From positions 35,289 to 99,288 of the forward strand of contig NW_003546335.1 in assembly GCF_000090795.2 (NCBI RefSeq): a DNA stretch of 64,000 nt. Direction: 5' to 3'. Positions 8,613 to 20,082 of the stretch are shown piece after piece. The notes under the pieces are model-generated. The model worked only from the letters and a program-made list of their open reading frames with translations. It ran no database searches and had not been told where the DNA came from. Within the stretch, counting starts at the first letter, position 1, and the number at the start of each line of letters is the position of its first letter. The translations under genes and the position numbers were made by a program. This stretch comes from Amphimedon queenslandica. Its lineage: Eukaryota > Porifera > Demospongiae > Haplosclerida > Niphatidae.

Positions 8613-11600
8613 ATGGCTACAGCAAAGAAGGAGATATTTGTTAGCTATGGAAGGGAAGAAGAAGTACAGGCATTTGTGATCCAGTTAAAACATGACCTGG
8701 AAAAGAATGGATTTACTGTATGGTTAGATATGGAAGACATTACAGCAGGTAAGAGCGTTTTAAGCTCTAATGCTGACTCACTGTTACACTGACCCTCTCT
8801 TTACAGGTAGTGATTGGCATGCAGCTATTGGTTCTGGCCTGCATCACTGTAAAGCTCTTATAGCCGTCATAACTAAGAAATACATACTCTCTCGCTACTG
8901 TACAAGGTTGTTTAGACACACACGTAATCTCTTTATTGAAGTTAATTGGCATAACCAAAAGTAGAGTACATTATGCCCTATTGGACAGTCAAATTCGTTA
9001 CTGTAATATTATGAGTGATTGACTTTATTGTGTGATGATTTAGTTGACCCAATAGCCTGTGGTTTAATATCTACTCTCGGCAGAGCTGAGAATTATGATT
9101 TGTCATTGCTCTAAACTAGCACTATAATCTTGTATTTGTGACATACCCTACTTTCTCTCTCTCCCTGTACAGTGAGCTGTATACAGCTGAAGGTGATTCA
9201 AAGGCCCTTTTTCCAGTCATTTATGAGGACGTGAGGTTTGAAGACTCAGAGAAATCAATGGGCGTCAAGTATGTGATCGGTGGAATCAACTGGTTATTCT
9301 TTAGACCCAATGTTGATGATTACGCTACTTCACTGCTTAACCTTATACAAGGACTAAAGAAACAAGGTTAGAATAAAAGTGACATGTGCATTAATTCTAA
9401 TCTACTGGTAATTGTATTTTTATGTATTAACATATCTATTTTATTTATCAGCATATAATTATATTTATTTTTATTTAGGTTTAGGCAGTGAAGTTGAAGG
9501 AACAGACTCTGAATCACAACTCATTGGACAAAGTATGATAACTATTTTAACACCTTTGAACTCACATGTACACTGTACATCTCTTCTTTTCCCATTTCTT
9601 TTTCTCTCTATTCTGTATGTACATTAATTTTTTTCTCTTTTAGTGGAGCAACTATCTGTTGGTGGTAACACTCCACCAAAACCATCAGCTCCTCCTGTAG
9701 CTGTAGCACCTGTAACGACACCTCCCCATCCTTCCCTTACACATTTTTACCCTCACCAACCTCATGCTTATACTTCCCTACCTCGTCAGCCCTACACATC
9801 TCCTTACAGTCAACCATATGGCTCACCATATCACCCCTCACCTCCTCATCCACCCTATCCTCCTTCTTATTCTGTACCTGCACCAGGTTATCAACCTTCT
9901 CCTGGTACCTACCCTCCTCCCACTGGGTATCCTCCTACTACAGGACCCTACCCCCCGGCCAGTGGCCCATACCCTCCTACCAGTGGTCCATACCCTCCTA
10001 CCAGTGGTCCATATCCTCCTACTAGTTACCCTCCTACTAGTTACCCTCCTCCTACTAGTGGACCGTATCCTTGTACAGGGTATCCTCAACCTCCAATGGG
10101 TACTTACCCTCCAGCTGCTCCTCCATCATACACTGATATATATCCTCATCATGGAGGTAATACAAGTGTCTAGCATTAGCATAAAACCCACAATGATATT
10201 ATAGCATGCACACTGTTTAAAACTGATTAATAAACTGTTATAATAGGTTGAGGCTCCCTCGTGTATTGTATAAAAGTCATTTTAAACAATGTTTATAATA
10301 GTGATTATTATTATTTATAGGTCATCCTGTTCCTCATCCTCTTCCTCCTCCTGGTGGTGCTCAAGCTATGCCCTTTCCTGTGAAGCCCCCAGTTCGTAAG
10401 CTTGAGGTTAACATGAAACTTGAGGCATTGGACAGGAGGTTCCCCTATTACGTGTGTGTGGCAACCATCATACAAAAGAGAGGTAAGAAGAGAAGTATCG
10501 AATATTATTATTACTTATATGTTGTTGTTGTTGTTGTTGTTGTTATTGTTATTGTTATTATATTTGTTTATTAGGGAATGAGGTTAAGATACATTTTGAT
10601 GGCTGGACTGATGCTTATGATTACTGGTGTCCAACTGATGCCATTGAGTTGCATCCAGTGGGCTGGTGTGAGAAAAATAACTGGGAGCTACAGAAACCCA
10701 GAGGTACATACATGTATATAGCACCATACATGTACATGTATGTCATTTACATGTACCTAGACTACCTACATTGTATTATCTCTCCATGTTTATTTTATTA
10801 CTTGAATCTTTTGTGTTCTTTCACCTTTCCTCTTCTCTTTCAATCAATTTTCTCTTAACCATGTCTCTTTCTTCCTTTTTGTCTCAAGGCATGCCGTGGA
10901 CTAATTGGAATAAATACATTACTGATACACAAGCAGAACCAGCTGATGATCCAATCTTTAATGAGGTATGTAAATACAAGATCACATGCAGTCACATGAC
11001 TGTCATGTGACCTCCCTTACAGGGTTCAAAAAGCAGGCACTGGTAGTTTACTGTTTCGTGTTGGAATGAGACTAGAGGCTAAGGACCGTATGAACCCAGA
11101 GCTCATCTGTGTTGCCACTGTGAAATCAATAAAACCAAATGGGGACTTGTTGATTCATTTTGATGGATGGAGTGACGGCTATGACTACTGGTGTAAGCCA
11201 GATTCAACTGATATCCACCCAGCAATGTGGTGTAACAAGCATAACAAGAAGGTCACTCCTCCTAAAGGTAGCTTACTGTGGTGGTATACGAGTGTGGTTT
11301 ATTTGTTGTCTTTTTTAAAGGTCACATTGGGAATTTCTTGTGGAATACTTATTTACATGATCCAGATATTAATCCTGCCCCAGCTCATATATTCACTGAG
11401 GTAAAGCTAAAGTTAGTTGGGATATTGTATCTCATAACTAGAGCATGATAATTTTAAGTCATAACTTGAAAATTATTTGTCAGAAACAGCTCAAACTTTC
11501 TACATAGCATAAGGAAATCAATATGTATCAGAAAATGTAATAAAAATTGGGGGTGATTTTGGAGCCATTTTTTGGAAAAAAACCATAGCCTTGGGTGTTT

Positions 11601-12827
11601 TTTAGAAAATGGCATATTTTTTAAAAAGCCATGACTCGAAAAATTGAAGTCGGAATCAGTTCAAACTTTCTACATAGCATAAGGTCAATACGTATCAAAA
11701 AATGTAATAAAAATTGGGGGTGATTTTGGAGCCATTTTTTCGGAAAAAACTATGGGCTATATATAGCCTTGGGTATTTTTCAGAAAATGGTGTATTTTTA
11801 AAATGGCCATAACTTGAAAAATTGAAGTCGGAATTGGCTCAAACTTTCTACATAGCATAAGGACATCAATATGTATCAGAAAATGTAATAAAAATTGGGG
11901 GTGATTTCGGAGCCATTTTTTGGAAAAAACCATGTGCTATAGCCTTGGGTATTTTTCAGAAAATGGCATATTTTTTAAAATGGCCACAACTTGAAAAATT
12001 GAAGTCGGAATCAGCTCAAACTTTTTACACAGCATAAGGACATCAATATGTATCAGAAAATGTAATAAAAATGGGGGAGTGATTTCGGAGCCATTTTTCG
12101 GAAAAAACCATGGGCTATAGCCTTGGGTATTTTCAGAAATTGGCATATTGAAAATAGCCATAACTATAAAAATTGAAGTTGAAATCAGCTTAAACTTTCT
12201 GCATAGCATAAAGACATCAATATGTATCAGAAAATGTGATAAAAATTGAGGGTAATTTTTGAACCAATTTTTTTAACCATGGGCTATCAGCCTTGGAAAT
12301 TGGCATAATAATCTAAAAAATACCGTGAAATTATTACTTCAGTGTTCTGATCTATTTTTCATTTCTGTTCAATATAGTTGCAGCTGGGTGTTGCCCCATC
12401 AGGTAATAGGAACCAGTTAAGATTATTCCGAGTTGGTATGAGACTGGAAGCTAAAGACAGAGCCAATCCTGCCCTCATCTGTGTCGCTACAATAACTGAT
12501 ATTAACAATAATAAATTACTCATTCATTTTGATGGCTGGTCAAACCGGTATGACTACTGGTGTGATCCGGATACAGTTGATATTCACCCAATAGGCTGGT
12601 GTGCTAGTAAAGGAATACACCTTCAACCACCTCATGGTAAGATATTAATAAGTAATAATAATAATAATTACTGTAGTATTACAAGAAGCTTTCACTACAA
12701 CTATGAACTCTGTTATTTTGGTTTCTCTATAGGTCGGCATGGTCGGTTTACTTGGGAAGTGTATCTGCAGGAGGTTGGAGCAGAGAGAGTGCCAGATGAG
12801 GCCTTCACACCAGCTCAAAGACAATAA
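8613..12827 (+). CDS. TIR domain, Pro/Tyr-rich linker and three MBT repeats: fusion protein
   Basis: Twelve exons: 8613-8748, 8807-8906, 9173-9366, 9479-9532, 9644-10156, 10321-10482, 10575-10703, 10889-10965, 11024-11267, 11321-11400, 12378-12636, 12733-12827; about 680 aa. Residues 6-140 form a TIR domain (IFVSYGREEE, FTVWLDMEDI, LIAVITKKYILS, INWLFF). Its SELYTA motif puts Glu80 at the place of the SARM1-type NADase glutamate. Residues 162-333 are rich in YPP/SGPYPPT repeats. Three MBT repeats follow (about 345-455, 456-563, 564-680), each with HFDGW...YDYWC and an HP..WC core. MBT2 and MBT3 keep the Asp..Asn plus Phe/Trp/Tyr cage for mono/dimethyl-lysine; MBT1 has Phe instead of Asn. Frame is continuous except for 1 nt at the intron ending 11022. 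Two genes rather than one cannot be excluded without RNA. Confidence 0.78.
11405..12310 (+). repeat. Satellite family, type A, about five tandem units (intronic)
   Basis: Five units of about 170-190 bp lie in the last large intron of the TIR-MBT gene. Each has the core CAGCTCAAACTTTCTACATAGCATAAGG, ATGTATCAGAAAATGTAATAAAAATTGGGG and GGAGCCATTTTT, then the palindrome-like GGGCTATAGCC. Minus-strand ORFs across it are by-products of the repeat. Confidence 0.9.
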
Positions 12828-13063
12828 TAATTATTGTTAGCAGTTTACAATGTCTCTTTAGGTACATATTTTCATTACACACAAATATTTTTAACACTGA
12901 CAGTACCTGTTGTTACTATTATTAGCATTAATTTTATTCCTTTGATTTTTATTTTGTGATTGACTTTAGTTGAATTCAAAATTAATTTTTAAAAACAACA
13001 TTTATTTACCACAAAAACAATAGCAGTATTAAAAAATTCTGTTTTACAACAGACATTCACAAC
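12828..13063. other. Convergent 3' spacer
   Basis: AT-rich tail between the TIR-MBT stop and the stop of the minus-strand zinc-ribbon gene. Nothing else seen. Confidence 0.5.
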
Positions 13064-13903
13064 TTAGTATGCCTTGTGAGCGTTGTCGCATGGAGCAGTG
13101 TTTACTCTCCTGTGCAGTTTAGTCCAATTTTCATTCACACCAAATGCCAATGGATCGTCAGGGGCATTTTCTGTTGCATAACTACTCATGATATCGTCAG
13201 AGCTGAGTGTGCTCGTGGTACTCTGATCATCTTCTGGAGCATCACGGAAATGCTTGATCACAGCAATTGCTGCTTGTGGATTCTTTGTCTTGCTTACTTT
13301 CTCAAGTGCTTTATTCATTTCTTTCTTTATGTTGACAGATGCCTCTGCTTTAGCTTTAGCAGCTTCTGCCTGAGCCGTTAGTGCTTCTTGAGTTTTGGCT
13401 TCAGTATTTAATTGTGCTATCTCAACTGCCTTTTGTTCTTCAATTTTGAGCTTCTCCAGATCAAATTCATTTTGAAGCTTAATTTTTTGCATTTCACTCT
13501 CTCTAGTTTTTTCATTTTCTCTTGCTTCACTTTCCAGTTTGAGCTTCAGTTGTCTTTCTTCACTTTCCAGTTTGAGCTTCAGTTGTCTTTCTTCACTTTC
13601 CAGTTTAAGCCTCTGTTGCCTCTCTTCACTTTCCTGTCTGACCCGTTCGGCCTTCAATAAGTCCTGCTCCTGTTTCAAAGCTGCCACTTCCCTCTGCAGC
13701 GCCGAAATTCCTGCTGCATTTTCTTCGATGCAAATGGCATGTATCTTATCGTTGTTTCTTGCTACTTGTACTTCGCAGGCCATATCCTGCACTTCTTCTT
13801 GCTGTCTTGCCAATGTCCTGCAGCTTCGACAGTAGAATGGCGCCTGTCCCCTTTGTTGGACTTTAGCTTGGCTGCCGCATTTGGTGCAAACTAATGTCGG
13901 CAT
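13064..13903 (-). CDS. Zinc-ribbon / long coiled-coil protein, intronless
   Basis: 279 aa, one exon. The N-terminus has two CxxC pairs (CTKCGS near residue 6, CRSC near 25), a likely zinc ribbon. About residues 65-225 are a charged coiled coil. It includes perfect to near-perfect tandem repeats of ESEERQLKLKL (13 aa, 39 bp; DNA about 13520-13625) and an Ala/Lys-rich helix. The C-terminal 55 residues are Ser/Thr- and Asp-rich. No known family is recognised. An intronless structure next to many-intron genes suggests a retrocopy or an element-derived ORF. Function unknown. Confidence 0.65.
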   Translation of the reverse strand: MPTLVCTKCGSQAKVQQRGQAPFYCRSCRTLARQQEEVQDMACEVQVARNNDKIHAICIEENAAGISALQREVAALKQEQDLLKAERVRQESEERQQRLKLESEERQLKLKLESEERQLKLKLESEARENEKTRESEMQKIKLQNEFDLEKLKIEEQKAVEIAQLNTEAKTQEALTAQAEAAKAKAEASVNIKKEMNKALEKVSKTKNPQAAIAVIKHFRDAPEDDQSTTSTLSSDDIMSSYATENAPDDPLAFGVNENWTKLHRRVNTAPCDNAHKAY

Positions 13904-14117
13904 GATGATGATGATGATCTAGGTCTATGTATTGTAGATCTAGTCTTGTTTCCCTGCTATCTTCTTTTTCCTGCTATCTTCTTTTCCCGGCCAGTACACA
14001 CAGAAGAGCTCTATTGTTTTTAAGCGAGGATCAGGGGACACCCCTAAAACTTCCCCTAGCTAGCCGTCTATAAATAGAATTTAACATGTGATTGTGTCAC
14101 TCCCCCCCACATACATA

Positions 14118-15221
14118 ATGAATGCCGGATCAAGATCACCTCGTCGGCTGTCACCTAGATCTAGATGTAAGTGTAAACGACAAGTGTACATGATTTCCCA
14201 ATTTAAATAATAAGTATTTTAGCCATTGCATGCTTCTATTCTGAATTCTACTTCAAGTAGATTCTAGATCTATAATTTTTGGTTGACCACATCTCTTTGA
14301 TATGCTAAAGAGGTGTGACAGTGAAGTGGCATGTTATTTTTTTAAAGTGGGGTTGTGAATTTTTAATTATTTCATAGCTTTTTCTGGTTCTGAAACTTCT
14401 GATGAGTTTTATTCATTGCCTGATAGCGATGACTTTGATTTGGTTGATGAATCTAAAAAAATTTTAAGTAAGTTTCCATGTTACATTGTGTTAACTGTCA
14501 TGTATATTGTATAGGCATAAAGGAGCTTAAGGATGTGCTTACAATTTTAAAAAAACACAATTTTGATAGTTCCAATTATTTTGATTTTTGTCTTTATCTG
14601 GGCTTGTTACATAACACTATAAAAGAAAATGAAGCAAAAAACAGAGGAGATCCTCAGGCTTGTCTTCGTGAAGGCTTAGCTAAATGGTTGATGAAAGCTG
14701 ATAACGTGTCAGAGATAGGTGATCCAACTTGGTATACTCTATTGGAAGCTTTGCGACCCCTAAATAATGCAGTAGCTGATGGAATTGACAAAGAAAGTAA
14801 TTACATTATTACTTATTATTATCTCTACTCATTATGATATTACATATCAGAACATGCAGCTTGCTTCATCTTTACTCATCACATACCTAAGGATTTTATC
14901 AGAAATTCCTGTTTTAAGAAGTCCTCTATTATATATGTGCTACTAGTACGAGAAATGAAGCTAAAGTCATCTGAATCTGCAAATAGTTCTAAAATATATA
15001 GTGCTTTGAAAATAAGGATCTGTTTAAGTCATGAAAATCTTCAAAAATTTGCTGCAATCTTGGAGAAAGATAGTACTACAAGAAATATTGGAGAAGTTGT
15101 TATGCAAGACTACAGTAAGTGCCATTTCTGCTTTCTATTCGTTTAATTTTGCTTTTGTATTTTTTAGTGAAAGTTTTCCACAATAATGATGATGCAGTGA
15201 ATAGTGAAGAGACAGGTATGC

Positions 15222-15269
<48 letters not shown>

Positions 15270-18200
15270 ACTATATACATTATTTTAATACTAATGGTTA
15301 CAAAGATAGCAAAGCTAAATCTGTTTCTGTTTCATCTGATGCAAGTGATGTATTTGGAGATGATTTTGCTACTACTCCAAGTAAAACTAAGCCTGTTTCT
15401 GTTTCCTCTGATATAAGTAATGATTTCAAAAAAAGACGAACCCATTTTGCAGCTACTTTTGACAAAGTCAGTGATGTTGTCACCGTTAGCATTGATAGAT
15501 TAAAAAATTATCTTCAATATTATTTTGAGTATGACGATAAAGAGCTTTCTAAATGTGAAACAGTTGCAGATATTTTAAATTGGATAAGTAAACAGTGCTC
15601 ATTGACAAATATTGAACTTTTGGAGGCAACAGTGGAACGTTTTGAAATTGATGCTGCTGTACCGATTATAAATCGGTATAAAGAAGAGAATCAAAAGTTT
15701 GTTGAGAAAATGACACTTGATTTGTGCCTCGATGAGCATTTTTCTCTGCCTCCTGTTTTACAACTAGAAGAAATTAAATTTGTTGTCGATAAAAATTTAC
15801 GTGATTGCACAGTTAAAGACGTTGATAAATTTATTCAAGAAGCTGCTACGAAAAAATTATCCACATATGTCAAGTTGTCTGTCATAAGAAGAGGCAATTC
15901 TTTCAGCATTGTTTGCTCTTTTCCTGTTGTGCTGAGTGAAAGACTCATATCAACAGCACTCAAGAATCTAAAAGTATTGAAAGATAATGGATTATTGAAG
16001 CTAACTATTGGATACTGCACTGTTTATGACTACAAAGATGAGGTAATTGTCATAGCTTTGTTTGTTGAATAAACTATAAGAGTTACAATTATTGTACCTT
16101 TTCACATGTAGAGTTTGTGTTACCCTGAAGAAGGAGAGGCCTCAGGTATGTACTATAATAATAGTTAATTAGTCTTATCATAATTTTAGATGAGTACATC
16201 TCTGCAGTGTATACTAGTAGAGGAATGTTGGAGCAGTTGCTTATAGCAACAAGCATGCAGTTAATGTACAGGGAAGAACAAGACAAAGAAGTAAGCCTCT
16301 TCATTAGTTTATTATACTGCCGATTCCATTATTCAATAGAAGATTAGGGCTCTTGAGAAAAAAATAGAATTGTTAAATGAGCATGTGTCCTTATTTCAGG
16401 ATTCATCAGAAAGTAATAATAATCAATAACTGATGAATTTAGTCATTCATTAATTTTTGCTATATATAATCAATAGAGAAGGAAAATTATCCTTTAGAAG
16501 AAGAGACCCCTCAAACTGAAAAAAGTCAAATACTTGAAGGTATTAGTGTCAGTATATATAGCTGATTGGATTGAGCTTCACTGTTTGCAATCATATCCTA
16601 GAGAAAGAAATTGCTACAGAAGAGGTGGAAGACCCAAAAGGTATTACATAATAATTATTTATTTATTTATTTACTGTGTGAGACTATTCTAATGAGTACC
16701 TTTAGGTATGACAGAAAAAGTGAAGCAAGAAATTCAAGATAGGGACAGAGTAATTGCTAAAAGGAATAAGCAGCTATTGGAATTAAAAGGTAAGATTTAA
16801 AAAATTAATGCAATAAATACCTTTAGGTATTTGAAGAAAAAATGAAGCAAGAAAAAGTGACGCAAGACATAGAAATATCAGAATTAAAAGAAAAATTGAA
16901 AAGTAAGATTTTGAAAAAATTAATTTGGTTATTTTGTTACTGTAATGTTAGTTGATGGTGTAGAATTGGTTTCTCTCAGAGAAAAGTTGATGGAGAATGA
17001 AAGTTAGAATTATCAATTTTATTTTATTTAACAGATATTTTTATATTAGTGAAAAGGGTGTATCAAACTCAAGGTATTTACTATGAATATAATTGTATTA
17101 TTTTTAATTTTCATAGCTATCAAATATTTAAAGTTAGTTTTCATTATGCTATATATATAAATGGTTTTTGTGAGCTCTTTAAATAAAATTATGCAAAAAA
17201 TGATTTGCATTGAATTTTGGCTAACAAACATAAGACTATATTAATTTTTGAAATTATACAACAAAATAACAAAATTTTATTTCCATTTCTGCACATATAC
17301 ACACACATCACTAATAGCCAATGATAGGATACCTACTCTAAACTTTGCAGACGATGCTATCTATACTCCTCCCATTGATGTCATAATGATGTCATTTGAT
17401 AGATACAACAAGTTAGATGAAGATTGGTATAGTCGGGCATTTTACACACATACCAATGGCTACAAAATGTGTCTTTGCGTTCGATATGATGATAAGAAAA
17501 AGTCTTCAAATTTACATGCTCATTTAATGGCTGGAGACTACGACAGTGATCTTCAGTGGCCGTTTTGTGGTACCCTGATGACAGAAATACTGCATCGAAA
17601 AACAAGAACATTTCGTTACTTAACTAAAATTGTTTTTGATGATGACAAGTTTTGTTCTAGAGTCTGGAATGGCGTTCCAACTGAAGCAGGAATTGCATCA
17701 TCTATTGTTGGAGAAGGAATTTCTTTTGCTGAAGCTGTTCAAGAACCATTTACCGAATATTTAGAAGACAACAGCATAGTTATTCGTGTCAAGTCCGTTA
17801 ATGTGGAATCACTAGGTTAGACGTGGGAATTAGTAGTATGTATAATAGTTATAGAGCATTACTATAATATAAAATTGTAATAGAAACCTTCAAAAATTTT
17901 TACCAAGTGGTAGATTGATTTGACATCTATGATTTGATCGAAGCAAATGCCTCTCTGGCCAGCTCCGATTTAAAATTACTGCTTTGATTGCATTCCAAAA
18001 AAACAAGATGCTCTTGCTTTAATAATGTCACAAAACATTATTTTTATTCCAGTAGATTAGTGTAAAATTGTATTATTACTTAAATTTTTCTCCACTAGTT
18101 CAAACCAGTGCTGTTACAACTCCACCTCCAATTAAGGAAGAAATGCTGTTTGAAATTGCTGAATTCTCTCATCACAAGAAATCAAATTCTGAGCGTATCA

Positions 18201-18628
18201 GTGAAGGATTTTACAGTGCTAAAGGATATAAGTTTGTACTGATGGTTTATCCTAATGGTAGGAGTCACTTCCAAGGAAGAAGTGTATCCATTTTTGCTCA
18301 CATATCTATGGGAGATTATGACAATAAATTAACATTTCCGTTTCGTGGAAAGATAATTGTTCAAATTGTTAATCGACTTGATACTCTCAGGAATCATGTA
18401 GAGAAGACAATTGAGTTTACTGATAAGACTGATCCTGAAGAAAGGTTTGGTGCTAAAGTAACTGGCCTTACTAGATTTTTTGGTTCGGGACATTCTCATC
18501 AAGGTTTTGGATATCATGATATGCTGCGTCATGAGTCTTTAATGTTTAACCTGAAACACAAGACACAATACCTGAAGGATGACAGCTTGATAGTGAGAGT
18601 AACAAAAATAGAAGATTATAATGTGTAA
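14118..18628 (+). CDS. Death domain, helical domain, coiled coil and two TRAF-type MATH domains
   Basis: Seventeen exons: 14118-14166, 14378-14467, 14515-14796, 14947-15114, 15168-15215, 15306-16042, 16112-16145, 16190-16290, 16340-16412, 16477-16539, 16602-16640, 16706-16789, 16837-16902, 16952-17002, 17035-17073, 17318-17815, 18099-18628; 983 aa with an unbroken frame. Residues 47-140 read as a Death domain (LKDVLTILKKH, CLREGLAKWLM, PTWYTLLEAL). Residues about 255-450 match a helical domain I recall from sponge and cnidarian death/NLR-type proteins (ELLEATVERF, VKDVDKFIQEAATKK, LTIGYC); its function is unknown. Residues 500-640 are coiled coil. Two MATH domains follow (GYKMCL, MAGDYDSDLQWPF, YLEDNSIVIRV; GYKFVLMVYPNG, MGDYDNKLTFPF, YLKDDSLIVRV). 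There is no RING or TRAF zinc finger. It probably links death-fold signalling to TRAF-like trimer recognition. Retaining the last intron gives an 808-aa form with one MATH. Confidence 0.75.
15216..15305 (+). repeat. (TTA)n microsatellite intron
   Basis: The whole 90-bp intron 5 of the Death-MATH gene is mostly TTA repeats (about 15221-15266). Length polymorphism here could affect splicing. Confidence 0.8.
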
Positions 18629-19362
18629 TGTTTTAAAAGGAATTGTTATTATTATCATTATTATTTTTATTATTATCTTCTAGCCCCCTAACATAATTCC
18701 ACTCCCTCTCTTCCTGTTTCTTTTCTTTTCTCTCCCTTTCCTTTATTTTATTTTATTTCTTTCTTTCCTGTCATTCCTCTCTCTCCTCCGAGTCTTTTTG
18801 TTTTTGTTATTGTTGTTGTTAATTATTAATTTTGTTTTTGTTGTTGTTACGGTTACTGTTATCTTTTTTATATAATAATAATAATAATAATTATTATTAT
18901 TATTATTATTGTATTATTATTATTGTTATCATCATTCTTATGATTATTATTATCATTGTTACACTATTTTTGCAACACTATAAGTGAAACCTTGCATGCA
19001 TGCGTAAGTCTTGCTGCACATTTAGTTTTTAGAATTGAATCGAATGGACATTATAAATTTTGAGGGTTGAGCATGTAGTCATGTGCTGCTGTACTAGCCA
19101 CCATCGATACTTTGATACTATGAGCCACCATAAATATGCCACCACCTGATCTCTATTGTCCATGGAAACCTTACATTGGCTGCTCATAGTTCTCTGAATG
19201 CACATGATGTGAATTTGGCATTGTCATGCATTATGATAATGTCAGTCACAGAACTCTGAGAGTCCAGTGGTGTGCTGGCTGCTACATGTTCAGTACAGAT
19301 TATAAAACCATCGCCTAGCTCCCTACACTCTCAGTAACAGAAGATAAGGGAACCTATAGCTG
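18629..19362. other. Intergenic, simple repeats
   Basis: Pyrimidine-rich tract 18680-18790, then (TTG)n and (ATT)n runs to about 18950. The remainder to 19362 is unique sequence with a TATA-like stretch (tataaaac) near 19300 that may be the relic promoter of the collagen pseudogene. Confidence 0.5.
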
Positions 19363-20082
19363 GTGACTATAGTCGTGAAGTTTCTGCAACTGATTTGTGC
19401 TCTTGTGCTGGCAATAAATGTACCTGAAATTACATCTGAAAGTATTATGATCAAATCATTTTCCTTGGCTAATTTATTTTTTATCTTAAAGATACTGACA
19501 TTGAAGTTGCTGCTAATAATGCTAATTCACAGAGTGGTGGGGGAGTAGTGTACACTCGTTGGGGAAGGACAAGTTGTGGTAAAGCTTCAAAGATTTATGA
19601 TGGACTAGCAGGAGGCACACACTACAGTCGGCACACACTACAGTCATCCTGGCGGTGGAGCAAACTATGTGTGCTTACCTCATATCCCAGATTACAATAG
19701 TTACGGCTTGTTCTTACATGTATGGTGCCAAGTATCAATCGTACAATAAGATAATTATTTCCATTTCATAATCATGATCATGACGTTCCATGTGCAGTCT
19801 GCTACCAACCATTCAGAGGAGCACAGCTGATGATCCCTGGTAAGATGTATTGTCCTTCAGGATGGAGCTTTGAATACAATGGATACTTGATGGCTGAATA
19901 TCTTGATCATGCAAGGAGTGCTCAGTGTGCATACGTTGATGGTAATCCAGAGTCTGTTCCTGGCAGTGGCCTCGAATATTGATGGTGCTCTCTTCTATTT
20001 TTTTGCTTCAACCTGTCACGGTCTACCTTGTCCACCGTATCAGAATAACAAACCTGTTACTTGTGTTGTGTGCACTAAGTAA
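19363..20082 (+). pseudogene. Broken spongin short-chain (C4-type) collagen gene
   Basis: A signal-peptide-like start (VVKFLQLICALVLAI) is followed by the hallmark blocks of sponge short-chain collagen C-domains: GVVYTRWGRTSC, GGTHYS, GGGANYVCLPH, SYMYGAKY, DVPCAVCYQPFRGAQLMIPGK, NGYLMAEYLDHARS, DGALFYFFAST, and a CVVCTK end at 20079. The frame is broken. A 16-bp direct duplication (ggcacacactacagtc at about 19611-19645) shifts the frame, another break precedes NHDHDVPC, and one base is missing near 19968. The Gly-X-Y triple-helix part is absent. These proteins are extracellular matrix components in sponges, so this copy supports the host assignment. Assembly error is possible, but several independent lesions argue for decay. 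Confidence 0.75.

Noticed and set aside
9764-10204. Leucine-rich ORF overlapping the Pro-rich exon, and an Arg-rich ORF on the opposite strand
   Set aside because: Out-of-frame readings of the CCT/TAC repeats that encode the YPP linker of the TIR-MBT gene.
11937-12209. Minus-strand ORF of 90 aa, with a similar one at 48856-49104
   Set aside because: Both are translations of satellite units; similarity reflects the shared repeat, not a protein.
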